From contig VGRU01000088.1 in the NCBI GenBank assembly GCA_016875255.1, positions 1 to 12,972 of the forward strand: a stretch of 12,972 nt of DNA, read 5' to 3'. Below, piece by piece: positions 5,498 to 11,700 of the stretch (its first letter is position 1; the number at the start of each line of letters is the position of its first letter). A program made the translations under genes and the position numbers. The DNA is from Deltaproteobacteria bacterium (GTDB lineage Bacteria > Desulfobacterota > BSN033 > UBA1163). A model generated the notes under the pieces. That model did no database searches. It had not been told where the DNA came from and worked only from the letters and a program-made list of their open reading frames with translations.

Positions 5498-6619
5498 CTA
5501 CTTACTATTTGCGGTAGATAAACGGCGAATAACATCCTGGCATTGCTTCATTTCTTCAAGATTCTTAATATCGGCATCGACCATGATCTTGACCAACTCC
5601 TTAAATTTCACCTTCGGTGCCCATTTCAACTTTTTCTTAGCTTTTGAGGCGTCACCTTGCAAGAACTCCACTTCAAGGGGCCGGAAATAGCGGGGATCTA
5701 TTTCAATCAGAACGTCTCCGACGTTCAGGTTAGAGGTTAGAGGCTGGAGGTTTGAGGCAAAATATTTGACAAAACCTTTTTCACTAACGCCAGCGCCTTT
5801 CCATTCTAATTCGATGCCGGCATGGGAAAAAGCGAGATTGACAAATTCTCTCACTGAATGGGTCTCTCCAGTTGCAATAACATAATCATCGGGATGATCC
5901 TGCTGAAGCATCAGCCATATTGCTTCCACGAAGTCCGGGGCGTAGCCCCAATCTCTTTTGGCTTCGAGATTGCCCAGATATAACTTATCCTCTAAACCAA
6001 ATTTAATTCTTGCCATTGCCTTTGTAATTTTTCGAGTTACAAAGGTCTCTCCCCTTCTCGGAGACTCGTGATTAAAAAGAATACCATTGACAGCGAACAT
6101 CCCATAGCCTTCCCTGTAATTTCTAACCATCCAGTAGGCATAAACCTTGGCTGCGGCATAAGGACTCCTCGGCCTGAAAGGGGTCTCCTCATTTTGAGGA
6201 GGTGGGGCATCTCCAAACATCTCGCTGCTGCTGGCTTGATAATACCTTGTCTTAATTCCACTTCTCCTTATTGATTCTAATAAGCGTGTGGTTCCTATGC
6301 CTGTCACATCGCCTGTGAACTCCGGCATGTCGAAGCTCACCCTCACATGGCTCTGGGCAGCTAAATGATATATCTCATCGGGCTGGATATTATAAATGAG
6401 GTTGGTCAATTGTCCTGAATCAGTAATATCCCCATAATGAAGGAAAAGCTTTGCCTTGGGGTCATGGGGATCAGCATAAATGTGATCTATTCTTTCGGTA
6501 TTAAAGGTGCTGGATCGGCGGATTAGCCCGTGAACCTCGTAGTCCTTCTCTAAAAGAAATTCAGCAAGGTAACTTCCATCCTGACCGGTGATGCCGGTGA
6601 TTAATGCCTTCTTAGTCAT
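5498..6619 (-). CDS. gmd: GDP-mannose 4,6-dehydratase
   Basis: 373 residues, a short-chain dehydrogenase/reductase that makes GDP-4-keto-6-deoxy-D-mannose, the first step to GDP-L-fucose and GDP-rhamnose. The cofactor motif is [14 protein letters not shown] (9-22). The catalytic set is in [10 protein letters not shown] (S132, E133) and Y154-x3-K158 (YAAAK). [15 protein letters not shown] (184-198) and [20 protein letters not shown] (307-326) are family hallmarks. A tract of about 14 residues at 287-300 ([14 protein letters not shown]) sits where relatives have a short loop before the IDPRYFRP motif; its DNA is a GGTTAGAGGTTAGAGG repeat. The ATG is preceded directly by a 9-bp repeat array and no Shine-Dalgarno sequence is visible. 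fcl follows 9 bases downstream. Confidence 0.95.
   Translation of the reverse strand: MTKKALITGITGQDGSYLAEFLLEKDYEVHGLIRRSSTFNTERIDHIYADPHDPKAKLFLHYGDITDSGQLTNLIYNIQPDEIYHLAAQSHVRVSFDMPEFTGDVTGIGTTRLLESIRRSGIKTRYYQASSSEMFGDAPPPQNEETPFRPRSPYAAAKVYAYWMVRNYREGYGMFAVNGILFNHESPRRGETFVTRKITKAMARIKFGLEDKLYLGNLEAKRDWGYAPDFVEAIWLMLQQDHPDDYVIATGETHSVREFVNLAFSHAGIELEWKGAGVSEKGFVKYFASNLQPLTSNLNVGDVLIEIDPRYFRPLEVEFLQGDASKAKKKLKWAPKVKFKELVKIMVDADIKNLEEMKQCQDVIRRLSTANSK
5724..5759. repeat. GGTTAGAGGTTAGAGG repeat inside gmd
   Basis: Imperfect units AGGTTAGAGGTTAGAGG, CTGGAGGTTTGAGG encode [10 protein letters not shown] in frame in gmd. The flanking enzyme sequence is conserved and continuous, so this reads as an insertion tolerated in a surface loop. 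Confidence 0.7.
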
Positions 6620-6657
6620 TTTGGTTTCTCTCGTTTGTTTGGTTTGTTTGGTTTATT
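6620..6657. repeat. 9-bp-family array abutting the gmd start codon
   Basis: About four units (TTTGGTTTC, TCTCGTTTG, TTTGGTTTG, TTTGGTTTA) begin at the base next to the gmd ATG. The transcript would read AGAGAAACCAAA-AUG. Confidence 0.85.
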
Positions 6658-6679
6658 GCTGCTTTAAAATTAAGAGGAA

Positions 6680-6876
6680 GGCCTTGGGGTCAGGCTTGAC
6701 AAATTGATATTATTGGTCTGTCTGGTTTGTCTGGTTTATTTGGACGAGCTCGGGATGGAAGGGAGTCAACTTCGTTGCCTTGAATTGACATTTACGTCAA
6801 GGGTCGTTGTTGACTAAGTTGAATAACTCTATCTCCTCTGAACATGTTAGACGTAAGGCGTTAGGCGTAAGGGGTA
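6680..6876. repeat. Repeat-rich intergenic region upstream of gmd
   Basis: The 232-bp space from the HEPN stop codon to the array at the gmd start holds no gene. It contains TTGGGGTCAGGCTTGACA at about 6684 (a shorter GTGGGGTCAGGCC is at 2110), a 9-bp array at 6713-6743, then GACGAGCTCGGGATGGAAG, similar to the segment after the hairpin at 206 and 2588. Next is GGGTCGTTGTTGACTAAG (about 6800), a relative of the GGGGACGTTG motif, and finally ACGTAAGGCGTTAGGCGTAAGG at 6851-6872, a further short-repeat family. Confidence 0.6.
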
Positions 6877-6889
6877 AACATGAGCCCTC

Positions 6890-7294
6890 TTACAGATAGT
6901 CTTTTTCTCTCAGGTGGGTGGTTATTTTTTGAATCACGGTCTCAGCGTCATTCTTGAATTCGGTGAAATCCTCTGAGGCGAAAGAATACGACGGGTTATA
7001 ATCAGCTTCTTCCCGGTATTTCATCAGCCTTGAGAATATATGAGAGTCTTTGGCCTCAAAAGTCCCAGGCTTAACGAAATGGAGACCAAAAAGTCGGAGC
7101 GCACCTTCATGGCTTTTGGGTTCAAGTCCCTTCGTCAAAAGCAAACCCCTGACACTATAGAGAAGGGAATAATAGAGCTTCGAAATGGCGTCTTTGACAA
7201 ACCCGTTCTCGAACAGGAGATTGGCAGCCCTTATCGCTTCATTTGCCCGATCGATCTCTTCCCGGATATTCTCCCTCTTGTTTTCCTCGTTCAC
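6890..7294 (-). CDS. HEPN-domain protein, partner of a nucleotidyltransferase
   Basis: 134 residues, mostly helical, with the HEPN pattern AISKLYYSLLYSVRGLLLTK (36-55), GLEPKSHEGALRLFGLHFVK (56-75) and a late REEADYNPSYSF (94-105) motif that is typical of this HEPN subgroup. It lacks an obvious RX4-6H RNase motif, unlike the HepT at 2662-3021, so toxin activity is uncertain. Its ATG overlaps the end of the nucleotidyltransferase gene by 4 bp (ATGA), showing co-translation. HEPN/MNT pairs are proposed TA or nucleotide-modification modules; the name is from family resemblance only. Confidence 0.82.
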   Translation of the reverse strand: MNEENKRENIREEIDRANEAIRAANLLFENGFVKDAISKLYYSLLYSVRGLLLTKGLEPKSHEGALRLFGLHFVKPGTFEAKDSHIFSRLMKYREEADYNPSYSFASEDFTEFKNDAETVIQKITTHLREKDYL

Positions 7295-7614
7295 AGAGGA
7301 ACCCCTTCCCTTTCAATATCAAGGGCGATCCTTCGCTCCCTTCGTTTCAGGCGATTAAATTCATCTTCAGAAAGTAATAGGGTGGATACAGGCGTAAGAT
7401 GCTTGAGTTCAACTTCCGCCACTCTATCAAGAATCTGGCGCTTCAGTTCTCGTGTCAGTCCACGGATTATGATAGCCACATCGATATCCGACTCGTCAGT
7501 AAAATCCCCTCTTGCTATTGAACCAAAGAGAATCATTCTCCGTAACCGGTCACCCAGGAAGGTCCCCAGGGACTCTTTTAATTCTCTTAATGTTTCGCTT
7601 CTGATGTCGTTCAC
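7291..7614 (-). CDS. MNT-type nucleotidyltransferase, partner of HEPN
   Basis: About 107 residues from a GTG start at 7612-7614, with GSX10DXD active site (G31-S32 in LFGSIARGDF, D43/D45 in ESDIDVAII). I chose the GTG because GGTGG (7621-7625 complement) lies six bases upstream; a TTG at 7636-7638 would add MQWNWWII and has no better site. MNT antitoxins may AMPylate their HEPN partner. It is first in a two-gene operon, stop codon overlapping the HEPN start. The decayed TA-like remnant lies about 40 bp upstream. Confidence 0.83.
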   Translation of the reverse strand: MNDIRSETLRELKESLGTFLGDRLRRMILFGSIARGDFTDESDIDVAIIIRGLTRELKRQILDRVAEVELKHLTPVSTLLLSEDEFNRLKRRERRIALDIEREGVPL

Positions 7615-7656
7615 TATGATCCACCAATTCCACTGCAATGAACGGACCGCTCCGAA

Positions 7657-7740
7657 TCACCGGGTCTTATTATTGAGAAAGGGTATCTGGAGCTTCTTAA
7701 ATTTACTATCCAGTTTTCCTTTAATGGCAAGTCTGCACAC
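7657..7740 (-). pseudogene. Truncated toxin-like remnant (RelE-like N-terminus?)
   Basis: A GTG (7738-7740) overlaps by one base the stop of the upstream antitoxin-like remnant and encodes 27 residues, VCRLAIKGKLDSKFKKLQIP and on to TR, ending at TGA 7657-7659. The D-x-KFKKL segment resembles the first helix of RelE/ParE-type toxins, but at this length that is only a suggestion. No continuation in another frame was recognised before the MNT gene. Probably the stump of a deleted toxin. Confidence 0.4.
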
Positions 7741-7928
7741 TATTTTAAGCCGTATCTTTTACCGAAGTCTTCAAGGATGATTGATTTATCGAGGTCAATA
7801 TCTCACATTCGTAAAATAAAATCATCTCGCAACTCAGGTTCTTCTATAAGACTTTTTTTGATCTCACCTACGTCACGCTGTAAATCGACCACCTTTTTAT
7901 AAATGGTTTCCAGAGTAATGCCTTTCGT
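7740..7928 (-). pseudogene. Decayed antitoxin-like gene (lost start codon plus internal stop)
   Basis: One frame encodes KGITLETIYKKVVDLQRDVG, continues to ELRDDFILRM, meets TGA at 7803-7805, then resumes DIDLDKSIILEDFGKRYGLK and ends TAG. The codon where a start is expected, eight bases after a perfect AGGAGG (7937-7942 complement), is ACG (7926-7928), one substitution from ATG. Two point lesions in an otherwise continuous, coding-like frame mark it as a recent pseudogene. The helical, charged 60-residue pattern and the downstream toxin-like stump suggest an antitoxin, but I recognise no named family. Confidence 0.55.
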
Positions 7929-7942
7929 TGATTCATCCTCCT

Positions 7943-8105
7943 ATTAATACTTTTAATAACATATTCGGTGAAGATGTCAATTGCAAATCCTGTGAAGACC
8001 CTGGGATCAGGCATAAATAATTGAGTTTTTCTGGAGACATTATTCACTATGTAAATGGAAGCGCCGCCTTTGTTAAGAAGCTTCGGCAGGCCAGGGAGGC
8101 TTCGT
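7943..8105. repeat. Repeat-containing spacer downstream of vanZ
   Basis: No gene is seen. At 8041-8060 ATTCACTATGTAAATGGAAG resembles the hairpin-GGAAG boundary of the repeats at 206 and 2588, though the stem here is imperfect. It is followed by GAAGCTTCGGCAGGCCAGGG-type repeat sequence ending close to the vanZ stop codon. Confidence 0.45.
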
Positions 8106-8510
8106 CTAAAATACTCCGGTTTGTATGGGTTTGAAGATACGATGGAAAACCAGCAAAACCAGAACAATGCCAATGGCATCGAGGAGGATGTCAGTGGCAG
8201 AAGCTTTCCGACCGGGGACATAGATCTGGTAGATTTCGTCGGCCACCGCAACCCCGAGGGCGATCAGACCTGCGAATAGAAAACGGTTTTTTTGGTTTCT
8301 CTGGTCTATTGGGTTTGTTGGGTTGCTTGAGCTAAATCCAAAAGGGATGATAGAAAAAATAAGAAGCAACGTTAATACTCCATAGAGGGGGATGTGAAGG
8401 AGGCCGTAAGGGTTGAAAGTCGCCGAGATTTGAACGATGGGCGAACCGGCCAAAAAAAAGATCGAAGCGATGTAAGCGATGGAAAGAACGGTAAAAATGA
8501 ATCGGGTCAT
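8106..8510 (-). CDS. VanZ-family membrane protein
   Basis: 134 residues with about four membrane segments (roughly 5-22, 38-57, 78-90, 108-123). The family core is HIPLYGVLTLLL (39-50) and ADEIYQIYVPGRKASATDIL (90-109), the conserved D-E-x-x-Q and R-x-x-x-x-x-D of VanZ-like proteins. VanZ-type proteins are often next to polysaccharide or exosortase genes; the molecular role is unclear. Residues 60-77 (SSSNPTNPIDQRNQKNR), in the loop between segments 2 and 3, are encoded by an in-frame 9-bp repeat array. The start codon lies inside an 8-bp repeat array and no Shine-Dalgarno sequence is visible. Fits the same operon as the antiterminator, 250 bp upstream. Confidence 0.85.
   Translation of the reverse strand: MTRFIFTVLSIAYIASIFFLAGSPIVQISATFNPYGLLHIPLYGVLTLLLIFSIIPFGFSSSNPTNPIDQRNQKNRFLFAGLIALGVAVADEIYQIYVPGRKASATDILLDAIGIVLVLLVFHRIFKPIQTGVF
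8288..8328. repeat. 9-bp-family array inside vanZ, in frame
   Basis: Units TTTTTTGGT, TTCTCTGGT, CTATTGGGT, TTGTTGGGT encode NPTNPIDQRNQK in a cytoplasmic or periplasmic loop of the VanZ protein. The same NPTNPTNQ peptide is made by the array in the NTF2-like gene at 12568-12711. Confidence 0.8.
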
Positions 8511-8575
8511 TAAGTAATTGAGTAATTAAGTTAAAGTTATTGGCTTATTGGGTAACTGGTAATTGGGTCATTAAT
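8506..8575. repeat. 8-bp-family array covering the vanZ start
   Basis: Degenerate 8-bp units (GGGTCATT, AAGTAATT, GAGTAATT, AAGTTAAA, TTATTGGC and so on to TTGGGTCATT). The vanZ ATG (complement of 8508-8510) is formed by the first unit. Confidence 0.75.
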
Positions 8576-8601
8576 TAGAATCTGTTTATAAACAGCTTTT
8601 T

Positions 8602-8700
8602 CCGTCATGCCGGACTTGAGGAGCCTGCCCCGTGCTTGATACGGGGGCATCCAGGAGGTCTTGAAAGGACTGGATTCCGGCTTTCGCCGGAAAGACGACT
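8602..8700. repeat. Palindromic dispersed element (about 100 bp)
   Basis: A compact set of stem-loops: TTCCGGC-TTTC-GCCGGAA (8674-8691), GCCCCGT...ACGGGGGC around 8627-8648, and outer arms containing CCGTCATGCCGGAC and GGAAAGACG. A perfect 14-bp palindrome CTGTTTATAAACAG (8582-8595) is just outside. It encodes the FRRKPESS...SGMTEK peptide type in one frame, which I recall as the signature of a widespread intergenic palindromic repeat class in proteobacterial genomes. It sits between the antiterminator gene and vanZ, so it could fold in the operon transcript; it lacks a U-run placed for a standard terminator. Confidence 0.65.
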
Positions 8701-8736
8701 TTTTAAAAAACCGTAGTTTATGGACAAACACTAATT

Positions 8737-8766
8737 AGCTCAAGGCTCAAAGCTGAAAGTTCAAAG
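8737..8766. repeat. GCTCAAAGCTGAAAG repeat at the antiterminator stop codon
   Basis: Degenerate units AGCTCAAGG, CTCAAAGCT, GAAAGTTCAAAG. The antiterminator's TGA (complement of 8761-8763) lies in it. Further copies are at 10898-10911 and 12714-12741. Confidence 0.7.
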
Positions 8767-9261
8767 AAGGATGGGGGCGACGTCGAGTTCATCGATTTCG
8801 ACGGAGACAGATTCCTTGATCAAATCCACCGAGAGAACAAGGCGATGTTTTTGGGGTTGAGTCTTAAGGAGAATCCCTTCTACACCAATAAGAGGCCCAT
8901 TTACGACCCGGACCCTCATCCCCTCTTTCAGGTATGGACAAGGGGTGACTGCAACGCCATTCTTTATTAAAACCTGAATAGTAGAAATCTGTTCATCTGG
9001 AATCGGGATCGGTTTTCCATCATTTCCAAGAATCCGGACGACGCTATCCGTTTTCAATATCTCGAGATGGCTATAAGCATCCATGGATGTCCTAATAAAG
9101 AGATACCCCGGAAAAAGAGGAAGGTGGATTCGCTTTCGACGATCTTTTCTCCGACTCCATTTTTCGATCAGGGGAAGAAAGGTTTCGATCTTCTTTTTAA
9201 GCATGCGATCATTTACCTTCTGTTCATGTCTTGATTGGGTATAGATAGCGTACCAATGCAA
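8761..9261 (-). CDS. NusG-like antiterminator (UpxY/RfaH type)
   Basis: 166 residues: NusG N-terminal domain (WYAIYTQSRHEQKVNDRM, 3-20; HLPLFPGYLFIR, 46-57; VVRILGNDGKPIPIPDEQI, 74-92) and a C-terminal KOW domain (GMRVRVVNGPLIGVEGIL, 114-131). Such NusG paralogues bind RNA polymerase and help it through long polysaccharide operons. The frame starts at TTG (9259-9261), preceded by GGAGCGGAG; no in-frame ATG is available. The start is five or so residues from the invariant WYAIYT, as expected. Its position inside the cluster between the polymerase/ligase and vanZ, rather than first, is unusual for an RfaH-type regulator of its own operon. Confidence 0.9.
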   Translation of the reverse strand: MHWYAIYTQSRHEQKVNDRMLKKKIETFLPLIEKWSRRKDRRKRIHLPLFPGYLFIRTSMDAYSHLEILKTDSVVRILGNDGKPIPIPDEQISTIQVLIKNGVAVTPCPYLKEGMRVRVVNGPLIGVEGILLKTQPQKHRLVLSVDLIKESVSVEIDELDVAPILL

Positions 9262-9365
9262 AGCTCCGCTCCCTCGATTACATGAGCCTCTGTAACCGGC
9301 ATAACCTCTTGATTATTTTGTCTTTTCTCAAGTACGTACCTGCTTGAAGCAGTCATTTCCAGGGA

Positions 9366-9390
9366 TATCTCGTCTATTTGGTTTCTTTAA
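9366..9390. repeat. 9-bp-family units supplying the ligase stop codon
   Basis: TCTCGTCTATTTGGTTTCTTT, about two and a half units; the ligase stop TAG (complement of 9374-9376) is part of ACCAAATAG, so the last residues (KETK) and the stop come from the repeat. The 112-bp gap to the antiterminator gene holds no gene. Confidence 0.6.
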
Positions 9391-10897
9391 CCTGATATCC
9401 CCCTGGTTTAGTCGAATTACTTCCTCTTTCGGCATGGCCGGCCCGAAGAACCAGCCCCCAAATAAAGGCATAGAGGAAGGCGTTGGCAGGGATCTGGATG
9501 TTTCGCTCCACAAGGCTATGAAACATAAGGGCCAGAATCCCGATCAACCCGCCCATCGCAATATATCTTTCCGGATCCCTGTGGGAGAGGAATCGAAGCC
9601 TGGTGATTGCCTTATAAAAGAGATAGATGAATAGGGCCAGAAGGAGCCCCGCTCCAATTAATCCCACCTCCGAGGCGAGCTGCAAAAAGTCATTTTCCGC
9701 ATGGGTCACCAGACCCCGGATATGGAACGAACGGTACATTGGAAAGACCTGAATAAAGGTTCCGAGGCCGGTCCCAAAGAGTAAATAGTCCTTGATGATC
9801 TGGAAGGTGTTTACCCATATCGTCCATCTATCTTCGAAACTCTCGGAGGTGGTAAAGAAACGGCTGATTACGGCATCAAGCCCGATCCATACGGCCCAGA
9901 GCAATGCCAGGCCAAAGATAAGAACCACGGCCTTTGAAAATCTCCGTCCCCTTTGAGGATCTCTGAAGAGGAGACTGATCAGGGTGAAGGAGAGGAGGAG
10001 GCTTACAATGCCCATTCGGGATGCTGAAAAGAGGAGGCCAAGAATCATCACAATGATCCCAAAGGCGATGAGTAGGGTCTTTCCGTCGAGGGAGGAGAAG
10101 CGATGGCGCCAGCCTAAGGAGAGGTCTCCTTGATGGGTTTCGCGGTGAAAGAGATATCCCGTGCTTAAAGGAATGACCATGAGAAGATAGCCTGCAAACG
10201 CATTTCGGTTGATGAAGGTTCCGGTCACTGAAGAGATCAGATGGTCCATCTTCAGGTGCAGAATATGTTTGTGCCCGCTGAAGAACTCGAACATCCCGTA
10301 GAGGGATTCAAAGACGCCCACACACAGAACCACGAGGATCAGTTTTCGAATTGCCCTCTGATCAAAATATTTCCAGGACAGAAGAAAGAGGAAAAACCCG
10401 GACAGAGTCAGCCATTTCAAGAACTCAATCCGGGTGAGAAAGGGAACGAAAGAAATTGAGAATTTAGAGTTAAGAGTTAAGAGTTGAGAATCAAAAGTCG
10501 AAAGAGAATTCCGTAACTCGTAGGTTTGGGGTGAAAGGACTTTTATGATCTCCGAAGGGAGGGAAATCATTTGAAACAGAACAAGAAGAAGGAAGAGGGA
10601 GAGGAGAACAGTAATCCATGCTGATTGCGGCCTCCGGCTCAGAGAGCCCTCTGGCCCGGAGAGAGTGCGGAATGCGGATTGACGGGTTTTGAGTTCGCCT
10701 TGAACCATGTGAGGCTCAGGGTTGTCCTGCACTCTCCGTAGTGCAGGGCGGAGTAACCATTGGATGGCCCAGAGAATGATGATCAACAGGATGCCAAGTT
10801 CCATCAGGGAGAAGGCCCAGAGTTCCACAGAACCGAAGGCGATGGGGGTAAAAATTATAAGAGAGGAGATTAGGAAGAGGATCATAGCGTTCATCAT
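9374..10897 (-). CDS. O-antigen ligase / polysaccharide polymerase family membrane protein
   Basis: 507 residues with about 11 membrane segments and the Wzy/WaaL (O-antigen ligase) signatures: GTFINRNAFAGYLLMVIPL (226-244), FSASRMGI (290-297), FGTGLGTF (374-381), HAENDFLQLASEVGLIG (399-415) in the large periplasmic loop, and HSLVERNIQIPANAF (460-474). It would polymerise or transfer the polysaccharide at the periplasmic face. Ligase and polymerase roles cannot be told apart here. Two segments look repeat-derived: 49-94 (RPALRRVQDNPEPHMVQG on to RRPQSAWI) between segments 2 and 3, and 129-150 (SLSTFDSQLLTLNSKFSISF). The ATG-ATG start has no clear Shine-Dalgarno; a GAGCTTTGAGCT repeat lies in its place. 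It is 17 bases downstream of cpsB. Confidence 0.88.
   Translation of the reverse strand: MMNAMILFLISSLIIFTPIAFGSVELWAFSLMELGILLIIILWAIQWLLRPALRRVQDNPEPHMVQGELKTRQSAFRTLSGPEGSLSRRPQSAWITVLLSLFLLLVLFQMISLPSEIIKVLSPQTYELRNSLSTFDSQLLTLNSKFSISFVPFLTRIEFLKWLTLSGFFLFLLSWKYFDQRAIRKLILVVLCVGVFESLYGMFEFFSGHKHILHLKMDHLISSVTGTFINRNAFAGYLLMVIPLSTGYLFHRETHQGDLSLGWRHRFSSLDGKTLLIAFGIIVMILGLLFSASRMGIVSLLLSFTLISLLFRDPQRGRRFSKAVVLIFGLALLWAVWIGLDAVISRFFTTSESFEDRWTIWVNTFQIIKDYLLFGTGLGTFIQVFPMYRSFHIRGLVTHAENDFLQLASEVGLIGAGLLLALFIYLFYKAITRLRFLSHRDPERYIAMGGLIGILALMFHSLVERNIQIPANAFLYAFIWGLVLRAGHAERGSNSTKPGGYQVKETK
10456..10503. repeat. TTAGAGTTAAGAGTTAAGAG repeat inside the ligase gene
   Basis: Imperfect units of about 8 bp (GAATTTAG, AGTTAAG, AGTTAAG, AGTTGAG, AATCAAAAG) encode STFDSQLLTLNSKFS in frame. 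This peptide type is the hallmark of yet another short-repeat family. Confidence 0.7.
10616..10753. repeat. Composite repeat segment inside the ligase gene
   Basis: A 138-bp in-frame segment between two membrane helices. It contains the GCGGAATGCGGATTG repeat (10665-10680; related to the cpsB tract at 11447-11479), the CTCAGAGAGCCCTCTGGCCC palindrome-like piece at about 10637, and a GAACCATGTGAGGCTCAGGG piece with GTAGTGCAGGGCGGAG at its right end. Its protein translation is hydrophilic, rich in R, P and Q and unlike the flanking helices. Confidence 0.55.
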
Positions 10898-10911
10898 AGC
10901 TCAAAGCTCAT
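10898..10911. repeat. GCTCAAAGCTC repeat at the ligase start
   Basis: AGCTCAAAGCTCAT occupies the position expected for the ribosome-binding site of the ligase gene; same family as 8737-8766 and 12714-12741. Confidence 0.6.
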
Positions 10912-10914
10912 ATT

Positions 10915-11700
10915 TTAAATTGGTAGAGGATCTGGGATGTTGGGTCTTCGGTCTTCCAGGACGGCCCCGGGATATTCCGTCACCATTTTTTGAGCCTCTT
11001 CTTCGCCTAAAATCTTTGCCGCCGATTTCACAGCAGCCGAGAGGATGGGAAGTCTCCCATTGATTGAGTGGGCATCGGAGGCGATAAAATGGAACAGCCT
11101 GTGTCGGAGCAGCTTCTCGGTCACCTGCCTCACCTTTGACCCGAACTCTCCGGTCAGGCTCATAGCGGTTACCTGCCCCAGACATCCCTTCCGTATCATC
11201 TCGTAGTACTGTTGCGGTCTCTGGCTGATTTCCAGATTTCTCTCCGGATGGGTGATGATCGGAATAATTCCTCTTCCCCGCAATTGGAACAGAATCTCCT
11301 CTGTCCCATAAGGGATTTCCTGAGAAGGAAATTCGACAAAAAGAAACTTCCCTCCATCTCCCACCGTGGTCACCTTTCCCTCTTCCAATTGGTTCAGGAG
11401 GTCTTCGCTTAAACGAACGTCCGAACCGGGGAGAATCGTTAAATCAATTTCGGATTGCGGATTTCGCATTGCGGAATCCAATTTTAGTTCGGAGCAAAGC
11501 TCTTCGACTCTGGTAAGAATCGCGGACTTGCCATTTTCATAAACGCCATTGAGCGTGTGTGGAGTGGCCACGATGGTCCTGATTCCATCCTGATAGGCTA
11601 TCCGACACATCCCGAGCGATTCTTCGAGGTCCTTGGCCCCATCATCCAAACCTGGAAGGATGTGGCAATGGAGGTCGATCATCTCAGTCATCTCTCCCAT
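10915..11700 (-). CDS. PHP-family protein-tyrosine phosphatase (CpsB/CapC/Wzb-like)
   Basis: 261 residues, a manganese-dependent phosphatase of the PHP superfamily that acts on the C-terminal tyrosines of capsule co-polymerase kinases. Metal-binding motifs in order: DLHCHILPGLDDGA (H11, H13), TPH (46-48), PGSDVRL (91-97), HPER (151-154) and SDAH (208-211), so the active site looks complete. Residues about 74-86 (DSAMRNPQSEIDL) lie before a conserved strand and are encoded by a GGATTGCGGATTTCGCATTG repeat. The first ATG (11698-11700) overlaps the upstream NTF2-like gene by 17 bp; ATGs at codons 4 and 7 are alternatives. No tyrosine kinase is within the window. Confidence 0.92.
   Translation of the reverse strand: MGEMTEMIDLHCHILPGLDDGAKDLEESLGMCRIAYQDGIRTIVATPHTLNGVYENGKSAILTRVEELCSELKLDSAMRNPQSEIDLTILPGSDVRLSEDLLNQLEEGKVTTVGDGGKFLFVEFPSQEIPYGTEEILFQLRGRGIIPIITHPERNLEISQRPQQYYEMIRKGCLGQVTAMSLTGEFGSKVRQVTEKLLRHRLFHFIASDAHSINGRLPILSAAVKSAAKILGEEEAQKMVTEYPGAVLEDRRPNIPDPLPI
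11447..11479. repeat. GGATTGCGGATTTCGCATTG repeat inside cpsB-like gene
   Basis: Three imperfect units (TTTCGGATTGCGG, ATTTCGCATTGCGG, AATCC) encode MRNPQSEI in frame. The related GCGGAATGCGGATTG tract is in the ligase gene. Confidence 0.65.

Noticed and set aside
7040..7780. Long + strand open frame (246 residues)
   Set aside because: It is antisense to the well-supported HEPN and MNT genes; its translation has no recognisable domain.
8537..8731. Small minus-strand frame with FRRKPESS...SGMTEK
   Set aside because: This peptide is the translation of the palindromic dispersed element, not a gene.
9262..9373. ops/JUMPStart-type element for the antiterminator
   Set aside because: I looked for a GGCGGTAGCGTG-like sequence in the leader and found none; CTGCTTCAAGCAG is too short to interpret.
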